A DNA stretch of 64,000 bases from Aptenodytes patagonicus. Its lineage: Eukaryota > Chordata > Aves > Sphenisciformes > Spheniscidae. The notes below the pieces were generated by a model. That model saw only the letters and a program-made list of their open reading frames with translations, did not search any database and was not told the origin of the DNA. Within the stretch, counting starts at the first letter, position 1. Each line of letters starts with the position of its first letter. The DNA is taken from assembly GCF_965638725.1 (NCBI RefSeq), contig NC_134960.1, positions 622,501-686,500 on the forward strand, given 5' to 3'. Shown in pieces: positions 1 through 45,233 of the stretch. A program made the translations under genes and the position numbers.

Positions 1-3000
1 GCATCCCTGCTGAGGATAAGGGACATCAGGGCAATGGATTATTTGGTGACCGGTGAGTAGGAATACAGCCTCCCCCTCCAGCAAAGCGCACCGGGGCGAG
101 GGTTGATCCTTGGGTGCAGGGGGCCATGGTGAGGCCGAGCAAATGTCCCGCCGGTCCTGCATCCGCCACTGGCAGTGTGTGGGAGGGGGTGCGGAAGCCC
201 AGGGATGTGCAGGTGTCCCTGTGGCTTTGTCACCCATGGCCCTGTCCCGGTCAGGATGCATTTGTGCATGGGTGGGGAGGGTTAGTGCTGCTGCTGGCAC
301 AGTCGGGCATGGCGTGAGCTGTAGTGCCAGGGAGCTCGCAGCCGGAGCGGCCGTCACCAGCCTCAGCTAGGAAGAACATCAGCTTTCGGAAACCACGCTG
401 CCGGCCAGCATCCTGCACCACACCCAGAAATCACGTCTACGAAACTCATGGTGATCGTCCATAAGGAGGGATGTTCGGCATTGTACCCATCCGTTGTATG
501 TGGTTTCTGTTCTTCCCGCTGCAGCCACACGTGCAGAGCCCTGCTCACAGCCCAGCGGGGCCGGTGGCCTTTCCCACGTGGGGAAGGTGCCGTTTGCCTC
601 ATGGCTGCACACATGCTGTGTTACCCTGCGACGGACCGCAGTAGCTCCCGAAGATGCCGGGGTGAAGCGAGGGAGTGGGGTCCATGCCATGACTGCTGGT
701 GCCGGTGCTGTGCAGGGGTCGTGCCGGGGAGGAGCCACCACGGCTGGCTGTGCCTGTGCTTTGTCCTGGGGGACTTCCTGGTGTGGCGGCCTCCGTCGGC
801 ACAACCCTGCGAGTGGTGGAGCCCCCACCGTGCACTCGAGTGCCAGGGAGGCATTAATTCCCTTTCCACAGCTTAGCTAAGTGCAGCGGGGCGGATAAGC
901 TTGGGATGTTGCTTTCTTTTAAAACAGTCCCTTCTGGTCATTTGCATCCTGCGGCAGCAAGGCAAAAGCAACAGGGATCTTGAGGGGCGCTGAGGAGGGG
1001 AGATGACCGTAACCAGGCTGGGAACTGGTTGTATTCAGCAACTGCAGTGAGCCCTACATCCGTCAGTGAAGCAGTCACCCAGCGTGGTACTTGAGCTGGC
1101 CCTTGGCGTTCATGTGCAGAAAGCTGTCCAGCTGCAATCCCAAATGCTTTCTGCAGCTGTAGAGGGGCGTTTGAGAGTACTAAGGGATGCTGTATCGAGG
1201 CATGCATGCTGTGCGAGCAGCATTGGTTGATGCCGTGTGCAGGATGCTGCCCGGTGCACGTGGTGTCTGAGGGGCAGGCTGCCGGCTGACAGCCCGTAAT
1301 CGATGTCCTGCTCACTCATGCAGGGAGCAACATTATCACATCCCAGATATTAGCCCCGCAGCCCAGCCTCAGCACTAAATATCTCCAATAACAGGGCTAT
1401 GTGGAGTGACAAGGGCTATTACTCTTGCCCTGCAGCCTGCCCTCTGGAAAATGGAGCTGCTGGACCCTTCTGTCCGGTGACGGTGCCTGGGGAGTGAGTC
1501 AGACCCCGTCGAAACTCCACCTGGCATCAGGGGCTGGCTCAGTAGAGTGAGGCAGGAGATGAGCACTTCCATTTATCCAGGGTCTCTCTGCCGGAGCCAC
1601 TGGCTAATGGGAGCAGGACTCCCCTTTGCACAACATTTGCAGGAACAGATCGTGGGTGATCACAGAGGGATGTTCATGCCCATAAATGAGCTGCTCTAGG
1701 TGGACTGTTGAGCCTGCACCCTCAGCAACCTGATCGAACACCGTATCTCACAGAAATCAAACACAGCTTTAGCTCCACACACAGGCTTGGTAGTAAAAAA
1801 AAAAAAAATATATATATATATTTACTGATCCTAGGGGTGCTCCTGGCCTTGAGCAGCGTTTCAGCTGAAGCCAACAGGTCAGTGATACGAGGTGAAGCTG
1901 GGCCCTTCTCCCTGCCCTGGCCAGAGCTCGGGTGAGATGCTGCAGGTCGCTCCCGGCACCGCGATGGCTGCAGAGCTCGTTGCCTCATTGCCTCCATACA
2001 GACACTGACAGCCAATTCATCATGAAGAGGAGGGGCAGTTTCACTGAAAACTCCCCCCCTCGCACTCAGGGAGCGCTGTGGAGGAGCCGGGGAGGACACC
2101 ACGCAGCTGGGGCTCCTCTCGCTCCCTCCTGCTCCGGTGCAGGTTGGGCAACTCCCCGCCACAGTGAAGAGCGGTGCCTGGACCCCGCGCTGATGGCTCC
2201 GACCTGTCACAGAGACTGAGGCCTGGGGCTCACCCTCCACTGCCCAGCGTGCAGAGCAGCAGGTCCTGCAGTGCTTTTCAGGAAGAATCCGGGTTTATTT
2301 TCCATTTGAAATCACTGCTGATAGCTGAGTTGGCTTTACAATAAACCTAAAGCAGGATCTGATGCAGGAACCGCTTGCCTGGGTGAGCTGCAGGTTAGCA
2401 GTTATCACCGTACTGTCCGTCCTGACCCACGCAAAGGTCTGGTGCACTGTGCGTGGCACAGAGCGAGCATGGGCATGGCAATGACAAGCCCCATTCTGCC
2501 TGTGCTGTGTCATGCCGGCCCTGTGCGCCGTACTGGGCGGGAAGGGGCACACGGGGAGAATGCAGGAGGGCCGTTGTTCGTGGTAAATCACTGGGAGTGT
2601 CCAACAGCTCACCCTCTTCAGCAGGACAAATCTCATTATTTGATAAAGCATTAAAACAAACTGTCGGTTCCTCTGCAGTCTGTGTGCTAATTCTCTGCTG
2701 TTCTTGGTGACAAATTTAAACAGCGGCACCTAATTAGAAGCTGCAGGGCATGGATTATACTGTCAAGGAAATGTTATTCAGACACTCGTTTACCTTCACA
2801 TTAACTGTATGACCTTAATCTACTAAAATGTGCATGGATTCAAGCCCTGAGTTTATTCCTCGGTGTGCAGGGCACGTCCAAGTGGGGCAGCTGGGGGCGG
2901 CAGGGGAGGCACCGTGAGCGTTTTCTTCCAAAGAGCCTCTGGGTAAGTCCCGGATACTCAGAGAGCTCTTCAACATTTCCAGCAAGGCTTTTGACGTTTA

Positions 3001-6000
3001 AAACAGCCACATTTGTCTTTACCTTTGTGAAAATCGAGTTACGTGTAGAGCTCTGTAGACTCAGCTCACGGAAGGATCAGTCATGGCTGAGGCTGTGCTA
3101 CTGTTGATGGGGTTACAAGGGGTGGGAGGGGAAGCCCAAAGCGTGGAGCTCTCATTTCCAAGCATTTTAAAAGGTTGTGGCATTGCCCCTTCAGGTGCTG
3201 AGATCAAAGCTGAGCCTGGCGGCTCCGCAAGGCACGAAGGTGCCGGGCTCCTGGTGGGGGGCGCGTCCTGCAGCCACATCCCTGATGCTTCTCTTCGCAA
3301 TAACTGGAGCCCCCCATGTCCTTCAAGCACCTGGAGTCCTTTGGGACAGTACTCGAAAGGTCCTGTGTCAGAGTCCGACTGAATGTGTCCTCCCTTCCCT
3401 GTCACAGCTCTCTCCTGCGTTGCTGCAGAGCCTGCTCAGGGCCACGTCTGAGCTGGGTCCCGTCCCCCCCCCGGCCACACTCACCCCTCTGTGCAGCCCA
3501 GCACCCCGGTCTGCCGCCAGCACACCTGCACCAAGGAAGCAATGGCACATCAGCGAAATATCATTAGAAAACCAGTGCATACCAGCTCAAAATTAAGTTT
3601 TAAACAGATTATTTGGGACTGGAAGTTCTTACTCGCTCCCACAAGTGGAGATGAGATATGATAAAATTAGACTTCTGCAGCTGTCATTAGCCACTGACCA
3701 TAATCATTGCTCAGCAACAGCCACGCTCCCACAGTGCCATGAGCATGGCATCAAAATAAAATCACAAAGTTCATAATAAATACTCTTTTCTTCCCACCCT
3801 TCTGGAACGACCTACTTCACCATTGCTTTCTTTGCTGTGAATCCCTGGCTTGCTCCCACAAGCCTCGGTTCATGCCAGGCCGGGCATCTGAGCACAGCTC
3901 GGCTTTGGCAGGGTACAAGGGCGAAACACCCTTGCGAAGGCGCTCACTCACCCGGCATGCGTGGCTGGACCCACCGCAGGCCAGCAGCCACACGACATAC
4001 ATGGGAAAATAACTTATTTCTAAAGCTTGTGGAATGAACGTGAAGAAAGCGACAAGGAATAGCGCTGCTGAGTTGATACCTGCTTACTCTTGCAAAATAA
4101 CAGCAGGAGCTGGGTGCATGACTGTGCGTTATCACTGCCGTGGGGACAGCTGACAGAGGTGTGGGCGGAGGGCAGGGTTACGGAGCTGGGGCCATCGGGC
4201 ACCACGTCCCAGGGCAGGGGGGGCACCAGCTGGGAAATGTCCCCAACAGCTGGGAACGTCCCCAGGAGCCATGAGAGGTGCAGGTTGCGTTGGCTGCACG
4301 GGTGGCACAGCCCTGGAGCTGTGGCGGCCGTCGAGGGACCCCTGGTGCTGCCAGCCCCTTATCTGGGGAAGGAGCAGAGTTACGGGACCCTGTTTATTGC
4401 TGTTTGAAAGACAGGCTGAGATCCCTCGGGAAGCCTCAGGTTCTGCACTGGTTCCTGAAGCAGGAGACCGAAGAAGAAACTGTCAAGTGGCGCCGGGTCT
4501 CTGCTCAGCAGCTGGAAACAGTGACATGGTCCCAGGAGAAACAGAACCCCAAGACTGGGACCGGCCCTCCCACCAGTGATGGACCGCAGCTCCTTACCCC
4601 AGAAACGAGTCTGGCTTTTCAAAATTTGAGTTTCTTTCCTTTTCCTAAGCTTGCTTAGATTTAACTCCTGCCCTGCCAGCCTGTTGTGAGGGCTCAGCCA
4701 CAGCAGCAGCCTGACTGCAGGGCTGGGGGAGCTGCTGGGCTGCCACAGGAAAGGTGCTAGAAAAGTTGTCAGCATCCCTTATACCCAACCTCCTCTCTGG
4801 AAGAGGATCCCATGGGATCGTCCCGCTGGGGGACACAGGGGACCACGCCCAAGGTGCTGCAGGGATGGGGGGCCAGCTCCGTGATATCGTGCATCACCAG
4901 CACATCCTCCAGCAGCATTGCTGTGGCTGCAACAGCAGCACCCCCCCACCAGAGGCCCAGTACGTTAGGCATAATTGCTTTATCCACAGAATAAGCAGAT
5001 AAATAAATGTTAATGAACATCTGGTCTCCATAAACAAGATAAATTAAAATTAATAGCAATCTTATTCATTTAATGAACAAGTTAACCGTATTTTAAAACA
5101 GCCATAAAAAATGCATGGCTTCCTGCAGGGCTGCGCTAAGCTGAGCGAAAAGAAATTCATTTACGGGCTGAGCGGGGCTACGTCGTGCTCTCACAGTGAG
5201 CGGGCGCGTTGCCACAATTCCCACCACCAGCGTCCTGCCCCGGGCGCCTTCCGTGTCCCAGGCGCAGCCACGGACGCGGCGCTGTTGCCCAGAGGGCACT
5301 CGAGGAGACACGAGGGCCCGGCGCAGGCCAGCAGGCACGGACGGGCCACGCCGGGAGCAGGGAGGGCTGCGGGGTCCCCCCTGCGCCCGCCCCACGCCCA
5401 GGGGCTTCAGAGGACTCTGCGCTGTTGGCGCCTGAGCACTGAAATGAGCTGACCTGTCTGTTAGCGTCACTGCTGTCAGCTGGAGTCGTCTGACCCTTCA
5501 CTGCCGAAACCCTCCCGTGCTGTGGCTTAGTAGACTCTTAGTTTGTTCATAAAAACGAAGATTTTTAAGAAATTTGAAGTTAAAAATCACTTTGCTGTTC
5601 GGTTTGCCCAATAGGGGTCTGGCTGGTGACGCGTGGGGAGCGGGGCGGCCGCCGTGGGGGTCCCCCCACTGCCCCCCCCCCGCCCAGCAGGAGCCCCCGG
5701 CCGCCCTGGTGGAGCCGCCACTCACGGCGTGTGGGGTTTGCTCCGGGCGCCCCGCACAGCGCCGGGGTGCGGCGCTGGCTGGCCAGGGCAAAGGCCGCCC
5801 CCCCGCCCGCCCTCCTGCTGCCAGGCACCTGCAAAGGTCGGGTCCGGCTCGGGGCAGCCCAATGCAGAACCAACGCTTTTTTTCTGAATTGATGTTATTG
5901 CAGCAAACACTTTCTGGTGTTTTGTCCTTGGCAAAACCATTCCTGCTCACCTTGTACCGTGTTCCTGCGCCAGTTCCTCATGTCCCTCACTCCTGTTTTC

Positions 6001-7019
6001 AGATGTGAACAAATAAACATGAAATCTGCCTGCCTGAAGCAGGCAATCCAGAACGCTTGAGACATCTGACCTGCAAATACATCAAGAATTTGTTCAAAAT
6101 TAAGAAAACTGCTGAGGGTCTGACTTGCTAACACAAATTTATCGGCAGCAGCCGCAGGATTTCTCCAGGTCCAACAATGACTGCGGAACCGCAGGCAGCT
6201 CTGCCGTCCCCACCCCGCCTGCGCAGCCCGGGCTCCCCACGGCCCTTGCAGACCACTCCACAGCCTCCCCCTGCTCCCCCGGCAGGCACACAGTCAGAGT
6301 TTAATTTCTGTACCTTCCAGGTGGGAAGCACACTTCCCAGAGGGTCTAACGTTTTTGGCCTTACGCAGGCTACAATCCTCCTTACTCCACTTCCACTCCC
6401 AGCAAAGGCATCGCCCCGCGCTGGTTTCCGATGGCTTGGGTGCCGCCACGCTGACTGGAGCGGGCAGGCACTGAGAGAGAGGAGCGATGCTTGCCCCGAG
6501 TTTAGGGAGTACGTTCTTACTACAAGCACCACGTTTCAGATGTCAGCAGTACAAATCCCTCCCAAGCTGTCTACATCTCTGTGAACAACCTTCCGCCTCG
6601 GTGCTCAGACTGCAAGTCCCAATGGCTGGCCACCAACACAGGAATTGCTGGGGGGGGGGGGGGGAATCAGTTTCTCATGGAAGAATCAATCCTTCCCCAC
6701 CCCTCAACTCAGAGGAAGAGATCCATGTCAAATACAGAAGAAACAGAAGGAAATACTTCGACACCACCATCCCTATCATCTCATATTTAAGCAAAAGACT
6801 AAAGAACTAAACTAGAAAATAATTTTGTTTGGCACCCCATTGCACATACCCTGACCTGAACGCTGCTGCTGGAGTTTAATCCGATGTTGCGCAGTGCCTC
6901 AGGTACTGTTTTGCCAAACACAGCCAAGAATTTAGGCGATATGACTTCAGTTGTTTGCTTTACTTGTAAATTCACAAGTCCAACAAAATCCAACAAAAAC
7001 TGATATTAGGCCTGTACAA
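1..7019. other. Intergenic, no gene recognised
   Basis: I find no open frame with recognisable similarity on either strand; all are under 180 codons and in GC-rich sequence. GPR151, a single-exon receptor of about 420 aa that follows TCERG1 in human, is not present here. Local features: A-run with (TA)n at 1795-1822; a 20-bp tandem duplication (AGCTGGGAAnnGTCCCC type) near 4228-4266; G-run at 6650-6664. Confidence 0.6.
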
Positions 7020-7981
7020 TCCATATATAAAAAGGGTTGGTTTATTGTAGTTCAAATACATAAACTGAACAATCCCAACATTTCAAAATTAAACTTTAGA
7101 AACACAAGTTTAACATTCAAAACAGGAGTATTGTTTACAAGAATTGCCCAGAGGGGAAATCCACAGTCTAATCCAGAAGTATGTAAAGATCACTTTATCG
7201 TAAATAAAAATGTGTTTATACAACCGTCCTGTTCTGCTCCGGTAACCACGGTTATTTACCAAGTGTTTCCAACTTCGAGTAAAAATTATTAGACAAATCT
7301 TCACTTGGGCAGAGCAACCTGATTTTGCTTCTAATTCATGGATAGGGTAAGGAACAAAGCAGACCTGTGAACAAATTTAATTTGGTCTCTTAGTCCTAAT
7401 TCTCCTCTCTCAGTTCTGACTCTGGCTTTAATGGATTTAGTTCCATTTGCAAGGGTGAAAGCAGGCAGGGAAGTGGGACTTGTGTTTCCAGAACGCGGTC
7501 TTCAGTAATCAATAATTTAAGCTACCAGACAGCATTTCACCTCCTCGGCCAGGGACCGTGGGTAACCATTAGGAAGCTGGTGGCACACACGTAGTACAAG
7601 TTCAAACCACGAGCGCGGTCATCCTTAAGACTCACATGTATGACACTGCTGAGAAGAATGCCTCCAAATATCAGACATCCACACCTCATATACAGATACT
7701 GCATTGCTCCGAGATCTGAAGTTACCAAACACAGCCCACATGTTCGGATTTTTGTCAGTCATGCCCCAAAGAAACTCATAAATACCTTTAACGTGGGTTT
7801 TTTGTTGTTGGTTTCCCCCCTGCCCACCCCGAGACCTTTATGTTCACAGATGCTGCTTCTTCCTCTGTTCCTCAGATGGTTTTGCAATATATTCACGGTA
7901 ATGTATATGTATAAACCTGACAGATGGCTCATGCAAGCTTTTTGATTTAACAGATACCCTTGGCTTAAGAGTATTTTGTAA
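7020..7981 (-). other. TCERG1: TCERG1 3' UTR (predicted end)
   Basis: AT-rich sequence downstream of the TAG stop. The first AATAAA on the minus strand lies at 7046-7041, followed by a T-rich stretch and a GT-rich run (about 6995-6960) fitting a downstream cleavage element. This gives a 3' UTR of roughly 960 nt ending near 7020. The end is inferred; alternative sites are possible. Confidence 0.55.
7041..7046 (-). terminator. Polyadenylation signal AATAAA of TCERG1
   Basis: Canonical hexamer on the minus strand, about 940 nt past the stop codon and the only AATAAA I found in the 3' flank down to this point. GT-rich sequence follows downstream. Confidence 0.5.
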
Positions 7982-41435
<33,454 letters not shown>

Positions 41436-42200
41436 CGCCGCCTCGCAGCGCCGCCGAGCCCGGCCGCTGCCGCTGCCGCCCCGGGCCTGGCCCCGCCGCG
41501 CCCCATTGGCCGCCCCCCACGCCCGTCAGCGCACGCGGGGGCGGGCGCGCCCTGCGATTGGCCGCCGCGCCCGCCGACTTTGAACGGGGGAGGCCAGGCG
41601 CGCCGGGATTGGCTGCGCGCGGGCGTCCCGCGCCGCAAGTCACGTGAGGCGTGACCCGGGGAGAGAACCGGAACTGACCTCGCGTAGGACGGAACGTGCC
41701 GTAGGGAAAAAAGGGACGTGAGCTACAGCCAATCAGCGGGCGGAGCCCCGTGCGCCAACCACATCCCGCCGGCGGCCGCGCGCTCCCAACCGGGAAAGCC
41801 AAATCAGAAGCGTCCCGCCCCGGCACGTCACCGGGGGCGGGGTTCGAGCAGCAGCCAATGCCGGGGCACAAGGGTGGGACGATCGCCCGGGAAACAAAGC
41901 TGCCGGGCAGCAGCCAATGAGCGGGCAAGGGGGCGGGGGAGTCGCCGGCCAATGGGGAGCTGCGCGGGCCCTGCCCCAGCGCCCCGCGGCCGCCGGGGGG
42001 CGCCCTCTGCCGGGCGGGGCGGGGGGGCCCGGGGGCCGCCTCCGGGCCCGGGGCCGGCGGGGCCCGGGCGGGGGGAGGCGCCTGCGGCGGCGCCGGCCCG
42101 GCCTTCCCGGCGGGCCGCGGCGCGGGACGGCGGCGGTGTAACGGCCGCCCGCCAAGCGCCTGTCTCCTCGCGGGCCCCTGGCGCGGTCAGGGCCTGCGGG
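41436..42200 (-). promoter_or_regulatory. CpG-island promoter of TCERG1 with CCAAT-box array, probably bidirectional
   Basis: Very GC- and CpG-rich DNA around and upstream of the start codon (the island itself extends to about 40840-42900). No TATA box at the expected place. CCAAT boxes on the minus strand at 41505, 41557 and 41608; on the plus strand at 41729, 41855, 41914 and 41949. NF-Y-bound CCAAT boxes and a TATA-less CpG island are typical of housekeeping genes, and the two-way orientation fits divergent initiation. CCGGAA (ETS-like) near 41670. Confidence 0.7.
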
Positions 42201-42226
42201 TGCCCGGCTCCGCCCGGCTCGCACCG

Positions 42227-42243
42227 CCCCCCCCCCCCCCCCC
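42227..42243 (+). repeat. C17 homopolymer
   Basis: Poly-C run in the CpG island beyond the TCERG1 promoter. Length is prone to sequencing error. Confidence 0.9.
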
Positions 42244-45208
42244 GCAGCAGGGCGGCACAGCAGCGAGAGGCCGGAGGGTCACGGGAGGCGGCTGCCTCCG
42301 CTCCGCTGCTGGGGTCTTCGGGGCTGGCGCCAGCCGGCGCAGGGGGAGGCAGTGGGAAGCGGAGGGTGAGGGGCCGTGGCTGGGTCCCTCTGCCCCCGTT
42401 AGCACCGGCTTGGCAACGAGATGCTGCAGCTGCGCCCTGCTCCGCCTCGCAGTCCCCGGGTCCCTGACTGACGTAACTGCTGGCAAAAGCCCTAACGTAG
42501 ACATGGCTGCACGGGCAGGAGGCTCCCGAGGATGCAGTTGCACCAGTAAAGCCGCCGTTTGACTGGGGCGGCTTGCTGCCGCTGGCGTTGGATCTGCCCG
42601 TGGCTGCATTTGCAGGAGAAAAACCCTGCCAGCGTGCCCGGCGTGCGTGGAGCTGCTGCTGGGGCTCCCTGGCCGGGGCGGGCAGCGGGGTCTGCAGGAG
42701 GCTGGCTAGGCCATGCCCAGGCCATGCCCCGGCCCCAGAGCCTCCCGGGAGACCCACGCCTCTGCGGCGTGCTGCAGGGGCTGGGCTGGGGCGGCGAGAC
42801 CCCTGCGTGGGGGCTGCTGGCCTGGGCCCCCTCCTGCACCCCCCCGGCAGCCGGCCGAGGGGGCCGAGACGCAGGTTGTGGCAAACCGAACCGTGGGCAA
42901 ATGGGGGGGGGGAAACGTGGCGCGGGAGGGCAAAGGGCTGCTGTGCCTGTGGCCGGGCTGGGACGGAGCAGGAGATGCGTGAAGCACACGGCTGGCTAGT
43001 CCCCGCCGCTGCGCCGCGGCGGAGCGCCCCGTGGTGCCCTGTGGACTTGGAAAGGAGAGAGTTCGTGTGCGCAGTGTTTACTGCGGGACTGGTGGAGATG
43101 TGAGTGGGTTCCCGCTGCCCTGGGGAGACGGGGAGCCCCAGTGCGGTGGCAGAGGACCGCCGGGGAGGCGGCCGCAGTGGGGCCAGGTCCGCAGCCCTTG
43201 CTGGGAGGCAGCGTCGGTGGGTCCCCCTGATATGTGGCCCTCAGGACTGCCCGGGGAGCCCGGCAGGCAGGTAACGAGCTGAGAACTCGTTACGTCCGAG
43301 TAACATAGGTGAGAAATCGTGCAGTCAGCGAAGGAAACGCAGTTCAGACACCCAGTCCTGTTTATTTTACGGCCCGTGTAACTGAAACACTCAACACGCG
43401 TGGGAGGACAGTTATTCCTGTGAAACACTTCCTAGCCCTGACTTGTAAGGTGAGGACTGAGAAAACTCTAAATTTATGGGTGAAGCCTGAAATAACCCAC
43501 TGCAGAAACCATGAGCTCAGCTGTGGTACTGATGTTACGTTTGAGACGTAATGAGATACAAAATACTCTGTTGAAAAGCCTCCTGCAGCTGAATTACGTG
43601 TTTCAAAAGAAGAAGAACCCAGAACAACAGGGAAGCAGATCTTTCCCCCCATGCAAGGCTGCGTCTCGTGTGCTGGGGGACATCACCACGCCTCACGCTG
43701 CGGGGAGGACGCTGGGAGCCTCGCTGAGCCATCGGGTCTTTCCATCTCTAACTGCTTTGATTTTGTGATTCCACTTTTCCCGTTCCTCTCTTTCTGTCAA
43801 AAAAAGAGCTGTCTCTTCTTAAATAATAAAGATAATCGGAATTACTAAGGGACCTCTTGATGGTGCTGTGCTAAAGAGATTCCTGCATACTTTGATTTTG
43901 CTGCTCGGTTTCTTTATTCATGTGTTTTGCTTAAAGTCGCTGCTGCTGTGAGGGTTTTTGACAGCTCGGCGGGTGGCTGGGGCTCCCCGGGTGCGCGTGT
44001 GCCCCGCTCCATCCCAGTATGTCCCCAGCCCGTCCTGGCCCCGAACCCAGGTAGCAGCAGCTTGGGGGGCTGGGGGTCCCCCCTGTTGCCTTGGCCCCTC
44101 CAAGGAGCCGCAGGAAGGAGCTGGGGATAACCGCCGCTGGCTCTGCCCGAACGGCGAGGTGCAAAGTGCCTGTCTCTGCTCTGCGAGGGGAGAGGAGATG
44201 GAGCCGGGAGTTCCCACCCCGTGTTCCCCCTCGTGAGTGATCGGTGCTTTCTGACGGCAGGAGATTAAAACGGTTTTTGGACGTGATAGCTTAGATTCTC
44301 CCCAAACAGTGGGGCTGCCTGTCTTCCGCTAGCATCTTTCATCTCCCTTTTCATCCGCTTGTTTCAGGATTGTCTCAGTAATTTATTGAGGCTGGCCGAT
44401 AGGAGCATCTGCAAGGCCCTCTCCCATGTTCGGGGAGAGCTGGCCCCGTTCCATGCAGAGCCCCATGCTGCTGCGCCGCGACCCCCCCTTACTGCTCAGC
44501 TTTATTTTCTCAAAACATTTCAGCCAGTAGTTCTCAGACTGCGGCTCTTTCAAAAGCCATTAATTGTGAGCTGCAAAATGCGAGTCATTTTGATGAATTC
44601 GATGGCAGCTACCTGTTCAGCAGGATGTGGCTTTTGGAAGTCGTACAATTTATTGCACTTAATGTGTACTTTCCCTAGATTTTGTTCAAAAACCGAATTC
44701 CAATAACGCAGTTTGTGGGGACGCCCTCACTGATTGACCAGCAGAGTAGGCTCTAGGAGTGCAGATATGAGAGGGGACCGGTGAGCCGCAGCCCCTGGAC
44801 CCGCTCAGGTTGACACCAAGTCTGCTGCAGAGCGGGACCTTGCCAGTACTGGCTCATTCATCTCCTCAGAAAGCCTCAGCGCTGCTCTCCGGGCTGGGAA
44901 GGCACCGCTGGCCACGCTCCTTGGGGGGAACAGGGCTGCGGCGAGCGCCGAGTCTGGGGATAGATCCCTCCCTGGGGAAACCCAGACCTAAACCGACCGC
45001 AGTGGTCCTGGACCTGCTGATGCGGTAGTGCAAATGTAACGTCTTTTAGGCCAGCTGGGTATCCAGACAGGTTTTCAGAACAGACTGCGGCCAGGGCACC
45101 CGCAGCAGCCTGGTTTCCCCTCTCCCTCTCGCCGATCCGCCCCCAGGCTCGTTGCTCCCGGGTGGCTCGGAAGCTGCTGGCTCCACTCTGCCATGTAACA
45201 GTGCAGAG

Positions 45209-45233
45209 CTGCTGCTGCTGCTGCTGCTGCTGC
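45209..45233 (+). repeat. (CTG)8 trinucleotide repeat
   Basis: Eight uninterrupted CTG units on the plus strand (CAG on the minus) in intergenic DNA. Confidence 0.95.

Noticed and set aside
41718-42757. Long open frames on both strands in the TCERG1 upstream island
   Set aside because: They overlap each other on both strands with Ala/Pro/Arg/Gly-only composition, so GC content explains them.
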